The notes under the pieces: model-generated | Told to the model about the DNA's origin: nothing | Database searches by the model: none | The model's input: the letters and a program-made list of their open reading frames with translations, nothing else | Position numbers and translations under genes: made by a program | Part shown: piece by piece, positions 42,701 to 48,598 of the stretch | Numbering within the stretch: the stretch's first letter is position 1 | Layout: each line of letters starts with the position of its first letter | NCBI GenBank assembly: GCA_033558025.1 | Contig: JAUCEF010000017.1 | Location: forward strand, 3,534,001-3,598,000 | Reading direction: 5' to 3' | From: Phytophthora sp. 'mugwort' | Lineage: Eukaryota; Oomycota; Peronosporomycetes; Peronosporales; Peronosporaceae | DNA: 64,000 nt

Positions 42701-44032
42701 GTTCATAGTCCCTGGCTGCTTATCGACACGAAGGTTTACGTTATCAAGAGATTGGAACGTAACATACCAACGATATCCGTTCGTTCTCGTGGGGCCAATA
42801 CGCGACACGTCAATGGACCCGGCACCTGGTAAAGCACCGAGCGCTCGCTTCATCTCGTTTGCTTCTACGTTCACACTCACCGTCGTCTTTTTCCGCGCGA
42901 ATGCTGTTATATGCAGTGTTGTATCACCAGTCCAAATCGCATCAAGTGTCATACTGTTGGTAGCGATATTCGTTACTTTGAAAACTTTGGCACCGATTTG
43001 AATCTCTTCATCTACTGCAATTTTAAGGCTAAAATCACTCGAGGTGGTGATTAAATTGGAGGTTTTTGTGACTTGAACGTTGCCCAGCGCTGTATCCATC
43101 AGTTCAATTGCAGCATCCGCAGCTCCACGAATATGATAAGAATCTAACGGTAATTCAGAGTCTGTAAACGGAGCGGTGGCGTGTACCGTGAATTCTTCTC
43201 CTTTGATCCGCACTCGGTCTCCTCGATTCACTCGTCCCAGCATTGACGCGCTTGTTTTCACTGTTCTCGTTCCTGGGGCTACGTCGGCTGTAATCCCAGG
43301 GTTGGTATCCACCCAATCTCCTTCAAAACCTATGGATAAATCAAACGTCCCTCCTAGTACTTTCATATCCGAACTGTCGGTCGAGATTATCTCCCACACT
43401 TCTGGATAAAATCCAGATACTCCCGTGGTAACGAGAGCTCCCTCAAATGACAGTACATGACTCGGTGGTCGAGTAGCTTGACATCCCGTCGTGCTCCCCA
43501 TCAATAAGTTCGACTGCTGTCCACTGACGAGATATGCGCCATCAAATGTGATAGTGTAGACGAATCCGTTTTTCGCAGCGCTGTAGAACGACCTCGAGAC
43601 CGCGACGCTGTCCACATTGGGCAGTTGTTCCAGCGCCGTCTCCAACTCCACGTCACTGGCATTCCATGCGATACACGACGTCACTTCAGTGCCTAAACGG
43701 TTTGTGAACGTGGCCTTGTAGCTGCCCGCGAGGATGGGGCCATTGGCCACCACCGAGAACATCTGCACCTCGTCGATGCGTCGTGCTACCTCCACCTTGT
43801 ATCCGAATACGGGCGCCCCATTGACGCCTTCAGGTTTGACATTTAATGGCTTGGAGAATTGCACGCGTATCGACGTGTCGCTCGCGGGTGACACGAACAC
43901 TTTGTCGGGCGGGCCGGGGACGTCTCCTGGGGCGAAAAACTCGGCACTAACCACGACAAGCACCAGCATTACCAGCAACATCCCCAAGCGCATTGTAGAG
44001 ACCCAGAGCCGTCGAAATCGGCCTCGATTCAT
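21770..44032 (-). CDS. Giant secreted fibronectin-III protein with nested repeat modules
   Basis: One intron-free frame of 7420 codons on the minus strand. Residues 14-31 (MRLGMLLVMLVLVVVSAE) form a signal peptide or signal anchor; Met14 is an alternative start giving a more typical leader. About 15 fibronectin type III folds can be recognised by their Pro-rich openings (PGPP, PPSV, TPPTGV), a Y-x-V-x-W strand and a YYVRV.A.N..G close. They cluster at both ends, beginning near residues 38, 650, 1730, 2060, 2465, 2567 and 2688, then 5584, 6100, 6296, 6415, 6799, 7062, 7167 and 7272. Between opening and closing strands many carry inserted ~100-residue modules (GTFTLSFGG..T..I.W.A, then GYxWTITF), about 35 in all. 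No C-terminal membrane anchor was seen, and the protein ends abruptly after FVFAVPK. Two RGD tripeptides occur. An extracellular, adhesive or structural role is inferred only. Confidence 0.85.
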   Translation of the reverse strand: MNRGRFRRLWVSTMRLGMLLVMLVLVVVSAEFFAPGDVPGPPDKVFVSPASDTSIRVQFSKPLNVKPEGVNGAPVFGYKVEVARRIDEVQMFSVVANGPILAGSYKATFTNRLGTEVTSCIAWNASDVELETALEQLPNVDSVAVSRSFYSAAKNGFVYTITFDGAYLVSGQQSNLLMGSTTGCQATRPPSHVLSFEGALVTTGVSGFYPEVWEIISTDSSDMKVLGGTFDLSIGFEGDWVDTNPGITADVAPGTRTVKTSASMLGRVNRGDRVRIKGEEFTVHATAPFTDSELPLDSYHIRGAADAAIELMDTALGNVQVTKTSNLITTSSDFSLKIAVDEEIQIGAKVFKVTNIATNSMTLDAIWTGDTTLHITAFARKKTTVSVNVEANEMKRALGALPGAGSIDVSRIGPTRTNGYRWYVTFQSLDNVNLRVDKQPGTMNFVDVYGAVCSTCTVTASVIRDETFVTTLTGIQGDYAANAIVASQEVSGVINEVQTISTTATADDISGSFAVSFQSVGGAMINFDDTAADVRTKLQNLATVGRLHVTRRANDDFGATWTITFMSNLGDLPLFVVDDDSLLKGTGVNVKILEVVQGVDVAFETIIQGLDPGQEYYVRAFARNENGYSTSTTDLQQIGRGALPLLTAVSTSPDPPSVNGMWPLSGSQLELRLSSPVDHGDPVSKYLIEYAVGESFGKVATKRVFVFSSLENDVTGTFRLQYGDDVTSLLSVHTTASALQRAFNSLPSVRPVSVTRALYVVVDGSGTSLSAAHNHVTMAPLTALQCEMLTKGERIDVGGKRFIVRVQPAEGSTTIDVEPGHGVQDFTANAGVLKLDDSGTQHGPYGYEWTISFDNDVGDIIDRKYPGLQFISSLTSVTTSAALASTTFGIKTGQTAVSANHYGFFEVNSDEQVCDTYVVGAPSSVQVVRLFAPTTATGGTFKLQLGSETTDCITLGNIDTPSTMKAKLEALELVSKVTVEEVRAFKVAVLSGSATSKVTDYDNTGELSVASPFTSLETGVLVENTIIQVSRNPNDFSRHSCEFIINTTPATGTTKISVTVVGSCEFFSNEARSLKILDFHDYQVRFWGQYPTRQWPTLQFDLSEFGAGICDPWTPANLPVYGQVHTIKYEGACFKEQVRIQTILADALRIIGGSFTLSYMGKVTLPLSFQYTGAAEMRDAIESITTSATVRVSVSQYGVYGKAWHVTFTQEQEDAQDAIFIQHSRLTGQNAVISVYPTVTVFTDAKQDDISGSFRLTISGETTEAIGYSATHMKVVQELQKLTIADSVVALGDKTDDVGVYSLELTADATGGSKILTNIQLDGILIDPTRFLAIGEMLEIGSNPSHTIQSMSCTDVTLTSAFPGTTASQNYKVLAGLITKQTKILPGYVGIHHLGQVIAVTKGQSDFVFPVDHGFSVNNVFFIDTIKFTITAVSGVEVTTDIPYTGENVVAGAPSVYIFDNTLRTTEDLTNLVDIGDDLWLPSVSADMKKYSVIAVDPRYIEVTGSFTETITRTRASHVSNGRKWDLVFRSYDGNLDTIDVIPDHDWRGTDARIGIRSPKSLSKNVVNVGNPASTQTILLEVNDVAIATPYTLSFAGETVVNAGSTTVTNLPWATLNDDLKDALETLDSVDGVSVVSTVNGGTVVHTISFWGTYPMKKLPLLVVTPATANLQASVQGNNAVAVTKQETLILDRSQAYAFRIFAQNSRGLSDSVTFFQTETTVTSVVPTPPTGVALGEFHGPTWLSLNYWAPYYSGGAKVTMYRVEWDSSPNFESSSRDYGVATIQETVEVQEVTTSYRSAVGVGGTFTLAWGGRKTSALPFDCSVEDMTDALVIITETSNVAVDPVKVTRTPVSWGYTWKITFLHNHGDLAPLVADGRQLTGDFPRIRVLERVPGFSDLATGDFTHEVQEIYTDGVSPVAGSFALTFHGKTTGLIDVGASALEMQAALQATSSSYSIKVTKAVRNAALHTAIWSVTFAYLRGEEMVGAGNIFTMTVAASQVTGTSSIVRVANKVTGSDPFRFALPGLRSGVKYYAHVMAYNADGFGSATSPLASAVTCVQPPPPPSVTATVVDKTTLAVAWSASAVGGQACSVDKYKVEWYRAEGMQEQQTITTSAGAGLPEIERLANFDASGKLNGYFKLSFGGEVTENIRWDAAAVGLNSVKERLERLSTIGTVHVSRTDSTRVVGGLLVTVTSNIATVHTSSSSSIDDSKLKKDDILWIAGERRTISAVVAAGATTFELDGNLDVSVPTPVFKSAYGYEWEITFLAGHVGPQELLQVSPSDSWTGDHPGIVVDSVQKGLQPISGTFRVAFASHGLSDTTPPMPHNISALQMQTVLESLVTIGAVAVTRRANGYGFSWVITFLSEVKEDISLLSVDGTELQGPGARILAARTLAGVQPLMYCERNGVAGVAADVAVPGQLRYVLQGLKTGEKYAVRVRAHNSEGYGKATSLASGFQTPRSTALAPERVELIALSSKLLKATWQVPTSDGGARITSYEVQWDTSASFASPSSGILHVAPSDDAPFYLNIPVPSVTRYFVRICAVNNQGKGEFGTSSPSSLTPLDRPPGRPEAATATVLSSYAILVEWKPSSTEKDDYGGDGGLPISQYMVEWDHSRAFDSPAAFALVDGAKRSYVIGGDDAVTGVRSEELDAGSTYSVRVTAFNAKGASAPRPTTPSSVTMMDQTPSAPQRFQLTGRTATSVTADWTNPLYDGGASLQSYKIEWDEQEDFTSGQRSSGTVPIVREMQAIVLQNDVVNEEQFVDVTVKVTNEEQVVRTSFTGVDEVQVIKTTNNVVVDEVQTIVTSATDRNEVQELRLDGDDVDEIQAVRTSVPEVLEVQTLTVGVARVSEIQTISLTLPGAFASPSTVIGGTLYFSFDSSICTHCVKKMYQRTDNLVPSLKDDVAGETIAENALIALANIDAVQVTRSKNNAGPDLTYVYTITFTGLEVAGNVPVIAIDAAVTVSGAAVPGLPTQATEATPGSEVAYDPLAIFTVTYTCESYSDPYALTTFSLPCTPHAAARLCAGCVTAFDGVTFAVAYDLRSSAYVASGAKLLAGVCSFEAGLVTKTASSTTIDVAVNDVGVYCSQFLGKSLDLYETPQISRDIPLKTTATTIASGSVVGGLLTGAIDAVTVARAEAVDGTFVGSVYTLTFRKRSGTLPLLACTAAGSVSCTVGRTAGQVGSMITGTFQLGLVSEADATLVSPSPQYTSDIPWDASESDLKRILEDVTQNAKKVFGTVAIKRTVSSPTGNKWSGGFTWQITFTSRGGDIPRMVARTVDAVTNVKTLTSTHDPTNAIPTVSVEDATHPFNPFAHSRDGNQVMGSIMLKLGDVASPVSCTIGVDTSLDALDLRVRDTTLETFLKTNLKIPSLEIMRSAATQARGFTWTISFSDASTGGDIGLLQTVSTQLTGKNVRSGVYETVKGNELGGTFQLTFNGETTEPIGFAAEASEMQTKLNKLNTIKPSSVLVTRGPPTSPQVRGYTWFVTFYSSVWADPTSDHSNGVLGNWKSSSRASWEDVWESGYSKAWGRHVGHTFRLQCLTDGLSTSANDGSQRCVPSVFITGVGPLRGTFTISIDSTAATYAHMAVNSVVTSTAIAHNAWASKEESGNTGTSVEEILESMANVGDVAVSRSSVDVKTGGYEWTVTFLRDASHAFLPCEQLEEVAGSLLCNAPGDVPLLGFDTTLLTGANSVLTTTLIKEGAILRGDFTDFRVQGDAGMAARYTMSASCSNAAGTSCTVAAFAIKSGADTLDDFLVPGDRFTVGTFSSCIFDVTSVTATSVEIKTTGTANICATMNAGNAGAATALGISLRLPWNADERMVARALEAGATHAGRKVHVKRTVHGKYGEMSWLVRFIANPTYTPPGAGELPDITTLFAAESGSSKYQVTVTQVTPGSKGLSGSFLLDFHASSYGPREILFDEEPDRLQRKLNEMNTVGHVTVKRFKYPSSSTGCDDALCSGGWEEQPVLKPGTRGGYRWRIRFMQATGDYEGSTFPPGSGDVASLSATRSSLQGTSVSVDVYTNIDGSSPTRGTFTLNTTEKQTPVLPYASSAEAVKLGIEAMDLFGHVDVTHGFLLTQKIPGATATLAQDGVTATITGVDDIRQYLAPTDRIRFGATSASNLAGTNGDAPLTGVIDTSRVMTSARSPIVTATTVSSTKMLFPGMQLRIDGLNYHVQRSGHEVQTLTVTRPLATWSSTYIADSFKLEMTRGGLTKPPTTCLRFNEDATTVQAAVFSLLFAFDSSAKSEDVVVSRVGPMTTATRKGYVYSVYFFGDSVAGDVATLKALDCAGIETTTVDIEVVTHGGKVPHQRLTLATDAGTVEDATGFYKLGLGTKESDCIPWGASASEVETVLEDTLLTGDVVVTRSGTGTSQTELQRLRLTANTQVTSTVGLFQVQFTFNGQICATSCLKYGLSAVDLEAALNGFANVNTLNSIHHINVTRVGDGQAQWGYGYEYLIQFQGPITGGFSAVLGDVPQLQVGNVGTGACAAGALAGIYPALRMETVQQGAAGYTYDIFFLDYKPTPFVPALTLKQADIASENVCLIGWKSKGGSVRKVAVDMVELGGSSEVQILTITDRTATGAFTLTFRGGVESNCLLFTAQASEIAQELVTLTSSVAGDVLVATDTNILESPEGFHHRITFVGEAVTGNVPLIGVVQKNNAACGATVPATNVMVATAVDGGEATGEFALTSAYDGEAPDTPHILYTVSQQFRVLDEQFEVLQLVISNPSQNIASGATYTLTVLGTNTNPIPWDASETALQTELTRTAQTALNPLSVGASDVVVTRRTTADLAPHGFVYTIYFAGTSVAGNLATVGANQKTIEVVTATAPNIGPTHVIVSTIRQGVDGVATLTASSIPLALEDDLSTASRYLSSTAQQKLEVFKVNGFIWTIKFKSALGNVPKLGRQTTALVGGTMNVIDDFVPGSASNAYVLSNLRPGIKYFAHGAAWSDIGIGTFTSPASIVPSSTASGVQNVASGPALYEREVQQIRLAASHVMEIQEIRTEAARVAEVQTLRTFVLPSACPGGNCLQGRFAFRVPTVQTVTISAAAAITSGTFTLLFTRDVAADAPNQGTFKTLGAKTGAIAWDADAVTIQTALTSVVGGALATDDVVVTRDGDASEDYDYGYVFQITFVGNDVAGETKRLVCDDKTFVATGGVAVNCDVAMNTDTAMGTDTAVQQVLVTATEPVAVGSYKLHFNHLGMDKVSACIPFDASASTMETILEAMPNIDNVYVARETDADKAPNGFVYRIFFHGNGVYGDTPSLVWLATDTGCTAFQTIDKNALTAVDGKVETTVLDAGGFNAANTFVDVASATAAQLTAELNRLPVFGDVLVSQSIVDEQGGYMWTVAFQDSYGNLPQFICAVDPATFSPVAHAGCETNTLTDGNVLTGSFLIESSSPIPFDANAERVKAALETIAWVGTVQVKQSEPSPQFGYTWTITFLDYNGDVPTLRVTSSLVGTESQISVQEVRKGNAVGGTFTLSYQNVVTASIDWNAVDTAVKSSADGSSMQEKLEALDVIGRVNVERVGPDQEGGYSWTVTFLDNILNSGDLPLLQGNASDLTGEGAVVFTKEVTKGSNAVGDQLWLSFDPPATDNGSPITKYQVRWDTSSSFTANPADVMISDADILYRTQCIMTSASSLAWSKNKLQVTPSDVQKLTILTDGTFTLKFRGVETVTLTAVAAGTTAGATTMAGLEAALEALSSVGSIDISAVTAATVLAVNAEFQLTFTTLPGALPLIKSSDISVASVVGIQTGATNFRKEVVVFTCTASQGTVRFTFNGEYTDVAFNAALTDVETSLFDLFGVEAESISVSSAAQSVLCKTATSSEIKIVFDRVYADINLSITKGVDVGADAAIVLNTDASIDGVYNDDHALTMSGTFQVGYHGQYTRPLNAESSADQLRYALEDLDTIQTVGVVREKSFQALPGKVDVTEGEIFVTCSAGETCTFESAAYGLPGYEIRIGGDWYTVRTDLNSPGLHPARLYLGDLNGREVGYRGATQTGIAVYEWTKGYVWTVDLLSVTSPLSYMNTKVPRLYPIDAIVEIAGRSCAKCYYLATQTSKKLTMGQEYYIEVHAYNTNGKGAAPVDGFVTATPSQVPAAPSNVNLAVVSGQELEVFFSPPLLGTTNVSPDFNKDISSYLVQWDVVSTFKHGRQICASCATQLNGDVLSISMDLSNLLTHHSKFTVATDSCVLTADVVGLTSIQLVSAHGCASFNGQNYPLYYYTYPVKILSGAVIQGSPPFRYVIPSLTAGKTYYVRVAAVNSVPVQQVAMGGEPPDNRKWSYPLSATTADRVPDPPLSVLFNPFSSATLEMQIQPSTRDGKGTSGTGISAFWIDVDTVSTFDSARRSVPVEVAVNSGSIPELFVGGPRIYYVTGLTAGTRYYAQVKTVNSIGYSRATIASTSQTPTRHPTGPATVKASTLTVAATPITSATVTWQQPADNGGVAVSGYKVEWWRSASRPEIQTVELKWTVKPTSSPFKLSFGGLTTAALPMDISAADLRFALMSLASATNVPLGHIQVSRTAVNIVHGYQWSITFDNTNVNAGDQPLLQYEQDTITGGSDVTGRTFEVQSGIAVPATNTFPGKQEVQVLVTYHATLTMSGYFRLSYKGSAWTNYLSATVSAADLKLALEALPTIGVVSVKSETMLLSGSAWFGDVWTITFESTVGNLMPLVVDASRIIPTEAVVLIKDGDNAVDTTGLGCLPDGTSGCPGLWPSVLKNLKQQAGAMQTIDQLSTVGEAAVEYGYYETLDASTTTWSIPGLTPGNSYLISVSARNPQGLGPRTQSSPVVITPPLQVPGPPVNVSVDVNPGVSTQLVASWAAPASDGGSPIWMYRVEYDASSLFTDRGQEDQWCPNAPTPTVWLVQTVRTSAVSTDPIASGSFKLELTRKNIVEVSDPIPWNAVAGASEEAGSVTASSSGVFCTSASTVCTTEQLEKSGSMQLKLTHLSQLNSGVEVTRSTMATSGGFTWTITFLDGGDDFSLAARDVNLACTGVGCTGTYDVVPTRVRAGVKPSTCTGSHVLPTSGALNKGQLYYVRVFAYNQVGFGEPKLAAAPQKPMVAPGAPTGVTLAVLTVSELVVLFNPPDEDGGDTVTGYEVQYATDSGFTSPSSVLVQLTTGMSAPYRRIISSLTKGTRYYVRVRARNSQGFGQYQVSSPPSQQPYTRPSSPTRVVLGVTSATMLTVGWAPPLDDGGDPVSGYIVQWDVVSTFDSLAVAASTTAVINDVTQRSYTITLLTPGTRYYVRVFATNLGGKGTPQTSSPASMVPATTRPGKPTSLIVTATATTGQLQVVWQPPRVPAHGIPCAGTVQAPQSCPILNGLDMVSGGVSLESYLVQSAASSDFSLATEVSVTSTSAIISGLESGKPYYVRVLTVNSQGLNSDFCVRANSQNLLCPDHVVLEDGSVVTGNFVFAVPK
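28955..29071 (-). repeat. 13-residue EVQ repeat array 2 in the giant protein
   Basis: Residues 4988 to about 5026 hold three units (EVQQIRLAASHVM, EIQEIRTEAARVA, EVQTLRTFVLPSA) of the same 13-residue type, directly after a fibronectin-like closing strand (KYFAHGAAWSDIG). Confidence 0.75.
35444..35797 (-). repeat. 13-residue EVQ repeat array 1 in the giant protein
   Basis: Residues 2746 to about 2863 are nine tandem units of 13 residues (one of 14). Each begins E-(V/I/M/E)-Q followed by alternating hydrophobic residues, for example EVQTIVTSATDRN and EVQELRLDGDDVD. Each resembles the first strand of the larger ~100-residue module, as if that strand alone had been reiterated. Confidence 0.8.
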
Positions 44033-44073
44033 GTCGTGCTACGTGCTGCGAGTGCGACTTGTGCAGAGCTCGA

Positions 44074-44081
44074 AGGAATGA
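44074..44081 (-). promoter_or_regulatory. Oomycete initiator upstream of the giant gene
   Basis: On the minus strand the sequence TCATTCCT matches the oomycete initiator TCAYTYYY exactly. It lies 42 bases upstream of the start codon, a usual distance for a short oomycete 5' leader. Confidence 0.6.
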
Positions 44082-47000
44082 TACATTTTTGCCCACGAAA
44101 CGTCGCGGGTATCTTTTGACCAAGTCCCTTCGTCAAGTTAGTGTGCCAAAACACCAAATCGCTGGTCGAACGGGTATCGTCGATTTTAACCAATGGAGGG
44201 TGAGTGGCTTGACATCTCCAGTACCATACTTGGGCATCTGTAGCACGAGTCTGAGACAGACAGCAAGGGTATCTGAGACGGACACTGGAACCAACTGGGT
44301 GGACGTTGAGACATGCGAACAATAGACGACGTTAGGAAGCAGGTGAGACTCGCGAATCTGAAATGCTGAAACATTCGTCGAAGGTAAACCGGTATTTATC
44401 GCTGCTGTACCGATTGAACCGGCGTAGTCGAATGCAAACCGGTATGTATCGCTGACAGTATCGATTGAGCCGGTGTGTCTTGTGGTAATAGGGTTTGGTA
44501 CAAGATCTTTGCGACCTCTGACCAATTCTTCACCAACCTCTTTGGTGTTGATGGACATTTCATATTATTTTCATACTTGTTTCGCAATTCTAGGGGTGAG
44601 AAGACAAGCCTTAGAAAGCGTTTTGTTGTTGTTTTCCATATCCGAGACTAAAATCTGTTATCACAGGCGGCCAGAATCTACACTTTAGTGCCTCTCTTTC
44701 AGCATTGTCAATCCTGGCCAAAATTGCCAGAATAGCGCCTTTTTTTGCTCCAGCCTCGAAATCACGAATCACCCTTAACGGTAATTGGTGAATATTAGAT
44801 AGATAGTCTTTGAAATTAACGCGCACGAAGCGGTGATGCGCATGTCAACACCAACCAGTACTGCCTGTACGCATACATCAAGCTCGGACACTCTAGAAGT
44901 CGACTCGCTCATGTTTTAAAAAGTCAGAGCACACAATTGACAACTGAATGTAGACGTATTACCGCGCCAGAACCACCAGAGCGTAAATTTGACCGACAAT
45001 TTTTGTATTAGCTGCTGGTACTCAGCAGTAGATCCTAACACGACATTTAAAGCCATATTTGCCGATTGGATAACTTCTACACCGTGCAGCTTGAAATAGT
45101 CAGTCGCAGAATCACAACGTACTTGTAGAGCTGCAGCATCACACGTAGATCGGCTAAGGTTCTGTGTGGGGATTAGCCCACATGCACCATACCACATGCT
45201 TCCGCCTAGAATATTAGCTCCCCATACATCTTGAAGGCTTTACACACTCTGCAACCGCGCCAGCACGATCAGCCTCTTCAAGACAAATGCAGGTAACAAA
45301 AATTCATCTCGAGCTTGTGAGCTTGCAATCGCCAACCGTAATCATAAATCACGAGCTGCACAGTGCGTCCACGCATTTCAGCAGCATTTCGCTCAGCCTT
45401 TGTAGATTCCATAACCTTTTGTTTAGCCATAGATTTCATGACTCGATTGCGTGCAGCTATATGGTGCGCGTCTACGTACCATTCGCCATCAGTCCGGACC
45501 ACTCTGCAAACCCTGGCTGCTGAACTAATTCCAAACCTTTTGAAACATCTTTTGGAATCATATATCATCAATAACAAGTTCAGCCGAGATGTCACGTGGG
45601 GTAATAGTTGACTTCACCATCGGCCGCAATAGAAGCTGATATAGATGATTTAATATGCTGGGCTGGTTCTGCTGTCGGTTTGGGTGCATCTCCTGATAGA
45701 GATGGCGACGTAATTGGCGACACCGTAGCAGGTGGAGCAACCGTTACTGTTGTGCAGCCTTAGGTATGGTAGTCGTTGGAGTCAGTGACTTGACTTGTGG
45801 CGCAGTTTCTGTAGCCCACTGTGAAGTAGGCCTAGCCGCTAATGTAGTCACTTGTGTAGATCTTATTGGCACGTCCATCGGGATGTACCTTTCAGCGTAG
45901 TGGTCGTACTTGCAGCCGATGTAAATCGAAATGAAAATGCATCGGAACGACTACACAGCTGGCAGGGGGAGACACGTATAAGACTGCACTGACGTGGCGA
46001 TATCCGCGACTGACATGATGCAATGTTGGAACTGATAAACAACCAAAGCTGACAGTCTCTAACCATATTGACTTTCATTATTTACTATGGGCGGAGAGAC
46101 TGACGGTTCGGTCCAACTGCGCTCGGAAATGTTGAATCAAACGAACAAAATCATTCTCTACCTTTAGCGCCACTTTTGTAAAGAACATGCTACCCAACTT
46201 ACACGAAGCCCTAGTGGCTTGGACAGGTTGGTTAAGTACGATAGAACGACAGAGAAGTGGCGTGCTCGCGGAGAGCTGCTGTCCTAGTTGGTTGGTATTA
46301 TGCGCTTTACTCAAAATCCCTTGCACAACAGCAACGCTGGCAACCAGTAGGAGGGGCTGTTGAGGATTAAAACGAACTGATCCCCACAGTTGAAGTTGTA
46401 ATGCAACCTACCGTTGACATGATACTATATGAGAAGCAGAAAAGATTAAACTGAGCTGAAAGCTCTCTCCACGAAAAACAACAATTTATTTATAGGTGAC
46501 ATTTTTGCTGCCTGTTTGTCTATTCCTGCGGGATTGGCCTTCTGCTTTTCTACGAGTAAGGTTTCTTTGTCTGCGCAGGTTGCTGCACACTTTGTTTGAT
46601 GTGAGCGTTTTACCAATTTTATGGTCTCATAACATTTAGAGAAACCACAAATCGTCTGCTGAACAATGACCAATTACAAAGCATTGTAATGAAGCTGAAT
46701 CCAATCACAACAAAGTTGACAATATAATTCCCATTTTATTTATTTCTTCTGGCGGTCCATACGCAGTGGTCCTAAGAAATAATAGGGCTATAAAATATAT
46801 TGCATACAGAATATTTACTAAGTTGTTTAGCTGTAAATCATTGTGCCGGCGTATTCGCACCATCTAAAATATGGTACACAAAATGTTTTTAATCAAATCA
46901 CATGCCTACCCTATTCTTCGATTTCGACCAATCACGGCCGTGACAGCCTACAAACCAGTCATTTTCGAGACTTTCCACCTCACTTGGGTTTCGTAAAGTA

Positions 47001-47089
47001 TTCAAATTTACGTCACTTCAAATTTGGGCCAACCACATGGCTCCATTCGCTTCGATTTCCATTTGGTTAGTACTCAATTTTCTACCTTC
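44082..47089. other. No supported gene
   Basis: Short frames only. A minus-strand stretch at 45278-45740 (for example ERNAAEMRGRTVQLVIYDYG) looks faintly protein-like across two frames but fits no family I know. It is probably repeat debris. Confidence 0.35.
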
Positions 47090-48598
47090 TACCCGTTGCC
47101 CCAACCCAACCCTCTACCACGCTGTCGTCGAACAGCAAGCCTCTCACCAACAAGCTCGTGTGCACCCTCATGTTCATCAAGAAGGCGAGGGAGGATTTCG
47201 AGTGCTCGACTTGCTCGAAAACCTGCAAGAGTGTGCATGGTTATACCAACCTGATAACTCATCTCCGCACCAACCATTCAACCTACCTTGAAGACGCCGC
47301 TTAAGCCGCCAAAGACCACAACGCGCTTCGTCTACGCGAGATCGACTTTCGTCGAGCGTAAGATGACGAGAAAAAGTGCGTCTCTCTCCGATCAGCGAAA
47401 AGACACTGAAGCTGTACCTGATGCGCGTGTTCGAGTCCGAGGCTAGGGTTGCCGAGCTGCACCCTCGTTTGGTATTGTGCTCGACGGATCCACATTCAAT
47501 GGTCGTCACTTCATCGCAATTTTCGCCGTGTTCAACGATCCCGACATGTGCACTGGGAGCTCGGCTCCGACTACTACGAGGACACGGACTACTTCACTCG
47601 GCGCTTTCGACAGCTGGCTTTTTTGCCATCTCGACGTGGAGGAAGACCTTGGGGCTCAAATCCTCTTTGATTTGATTGCTGGCATGCTTTCGCGCTACAA
47701 CAAGCTCTGGGACGCTGTACACTTCATGGATACCGACAACTGCGGCGTGAATCAGTACATCGTCAGTCGTGAAGATGCTATTCCTATAGTTGAATGCGCT
47801 TCACACAGGTTCAACTTGGCTGTCTCCGACTACCTAACTGACTACGAAACGCTGATGTCCAAACACACGTCCTGATGATCAAGCTGCGAGCCATCAAGGG
47901 GCGCACCATTCTTCGCCGGGTAACGGACCTGTCGCCTCTCATGTGCAACGACACCAGGTGGTCTAGTATCCACGCTATGGTTCAGTGCTCAGTAAACTTG
48001 AGCTTGCGCTGAACTCACTGGAACATGGCACCTTTGTTGAGTTTGGAATTCAGCCGGTCTTGCTTCGAAGTGCCGAGTCTGAAAAGACTCGTGCGCTTGA
48101 GAAGGTGCTCGATGATTTCGAGGGGGCCAACAAGACGTTACAGCGCTCAACCTTAACGCTGTCGGGCGCCCGCCATTTGTTCACCCTAGTTATTCAGCGC
48201 TATCCGCAGACCAAGGCTCGCCTCTCATCGACTGCAGCAACACGCCCCTGGAGAGTGGTCTCGTCAAGCAACATCGAAAGTAGGCGCTGAGCGCCGCCAG
48301 CGTGTCGTCTTTCGTCGTGTGGACCAGGCAGATGCCCAGCCATCTCCACCTGCTGACCTGTCATTCGTTCAGCAGACGTCTAAGAAGCGCAAGGTTTCCA
48401 AGCGCTCGATATATGTCGACGCATCGTTGTACATTCCTCTCACGTCTAACGAGTGCGAGAGATTTTTCTCGGGTGCAAAACCTTGTCTACTCAGACTTGC
48501 GAAAGCAAATGGACCCATCTACGCTCGAAATGCTGATGTGTCTAATGTACAACAGGAACGTGTGGGATGTGTACATCGTTGAAGCTGTTCGGTTGTAG
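47090..48598 (+). pseudogene. hAT-type transposase relic with BED finger
   Basis: On the plus strand, in order: a BED-type zinc finger (FECSTCSKTCKSVHGYTNL then THLRTNH, about 47197-47280, with both Cys and both His present); a core segment GSTFNGRHFIAIFAVFNDP; DTDNCGVNQYIVSREDAIP and ECASHRFNLAVSDYL (47.73-47.83 kb); and a C-terminal dimerisation domain (LYIPLTSNECERFFSGAK, then LRKQMDPSTLEMLMCLMY, 48.43-48.55 kb). These are the hallmarks of hAT transposases. Several frame shifts and stops interrupt it, two of them within the dimerisation domain. Terminal repeats and target duplication were not located. It is on the opposite strand to the hAT relic at 2.3-3.95 kb. Confidence 0.7.
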
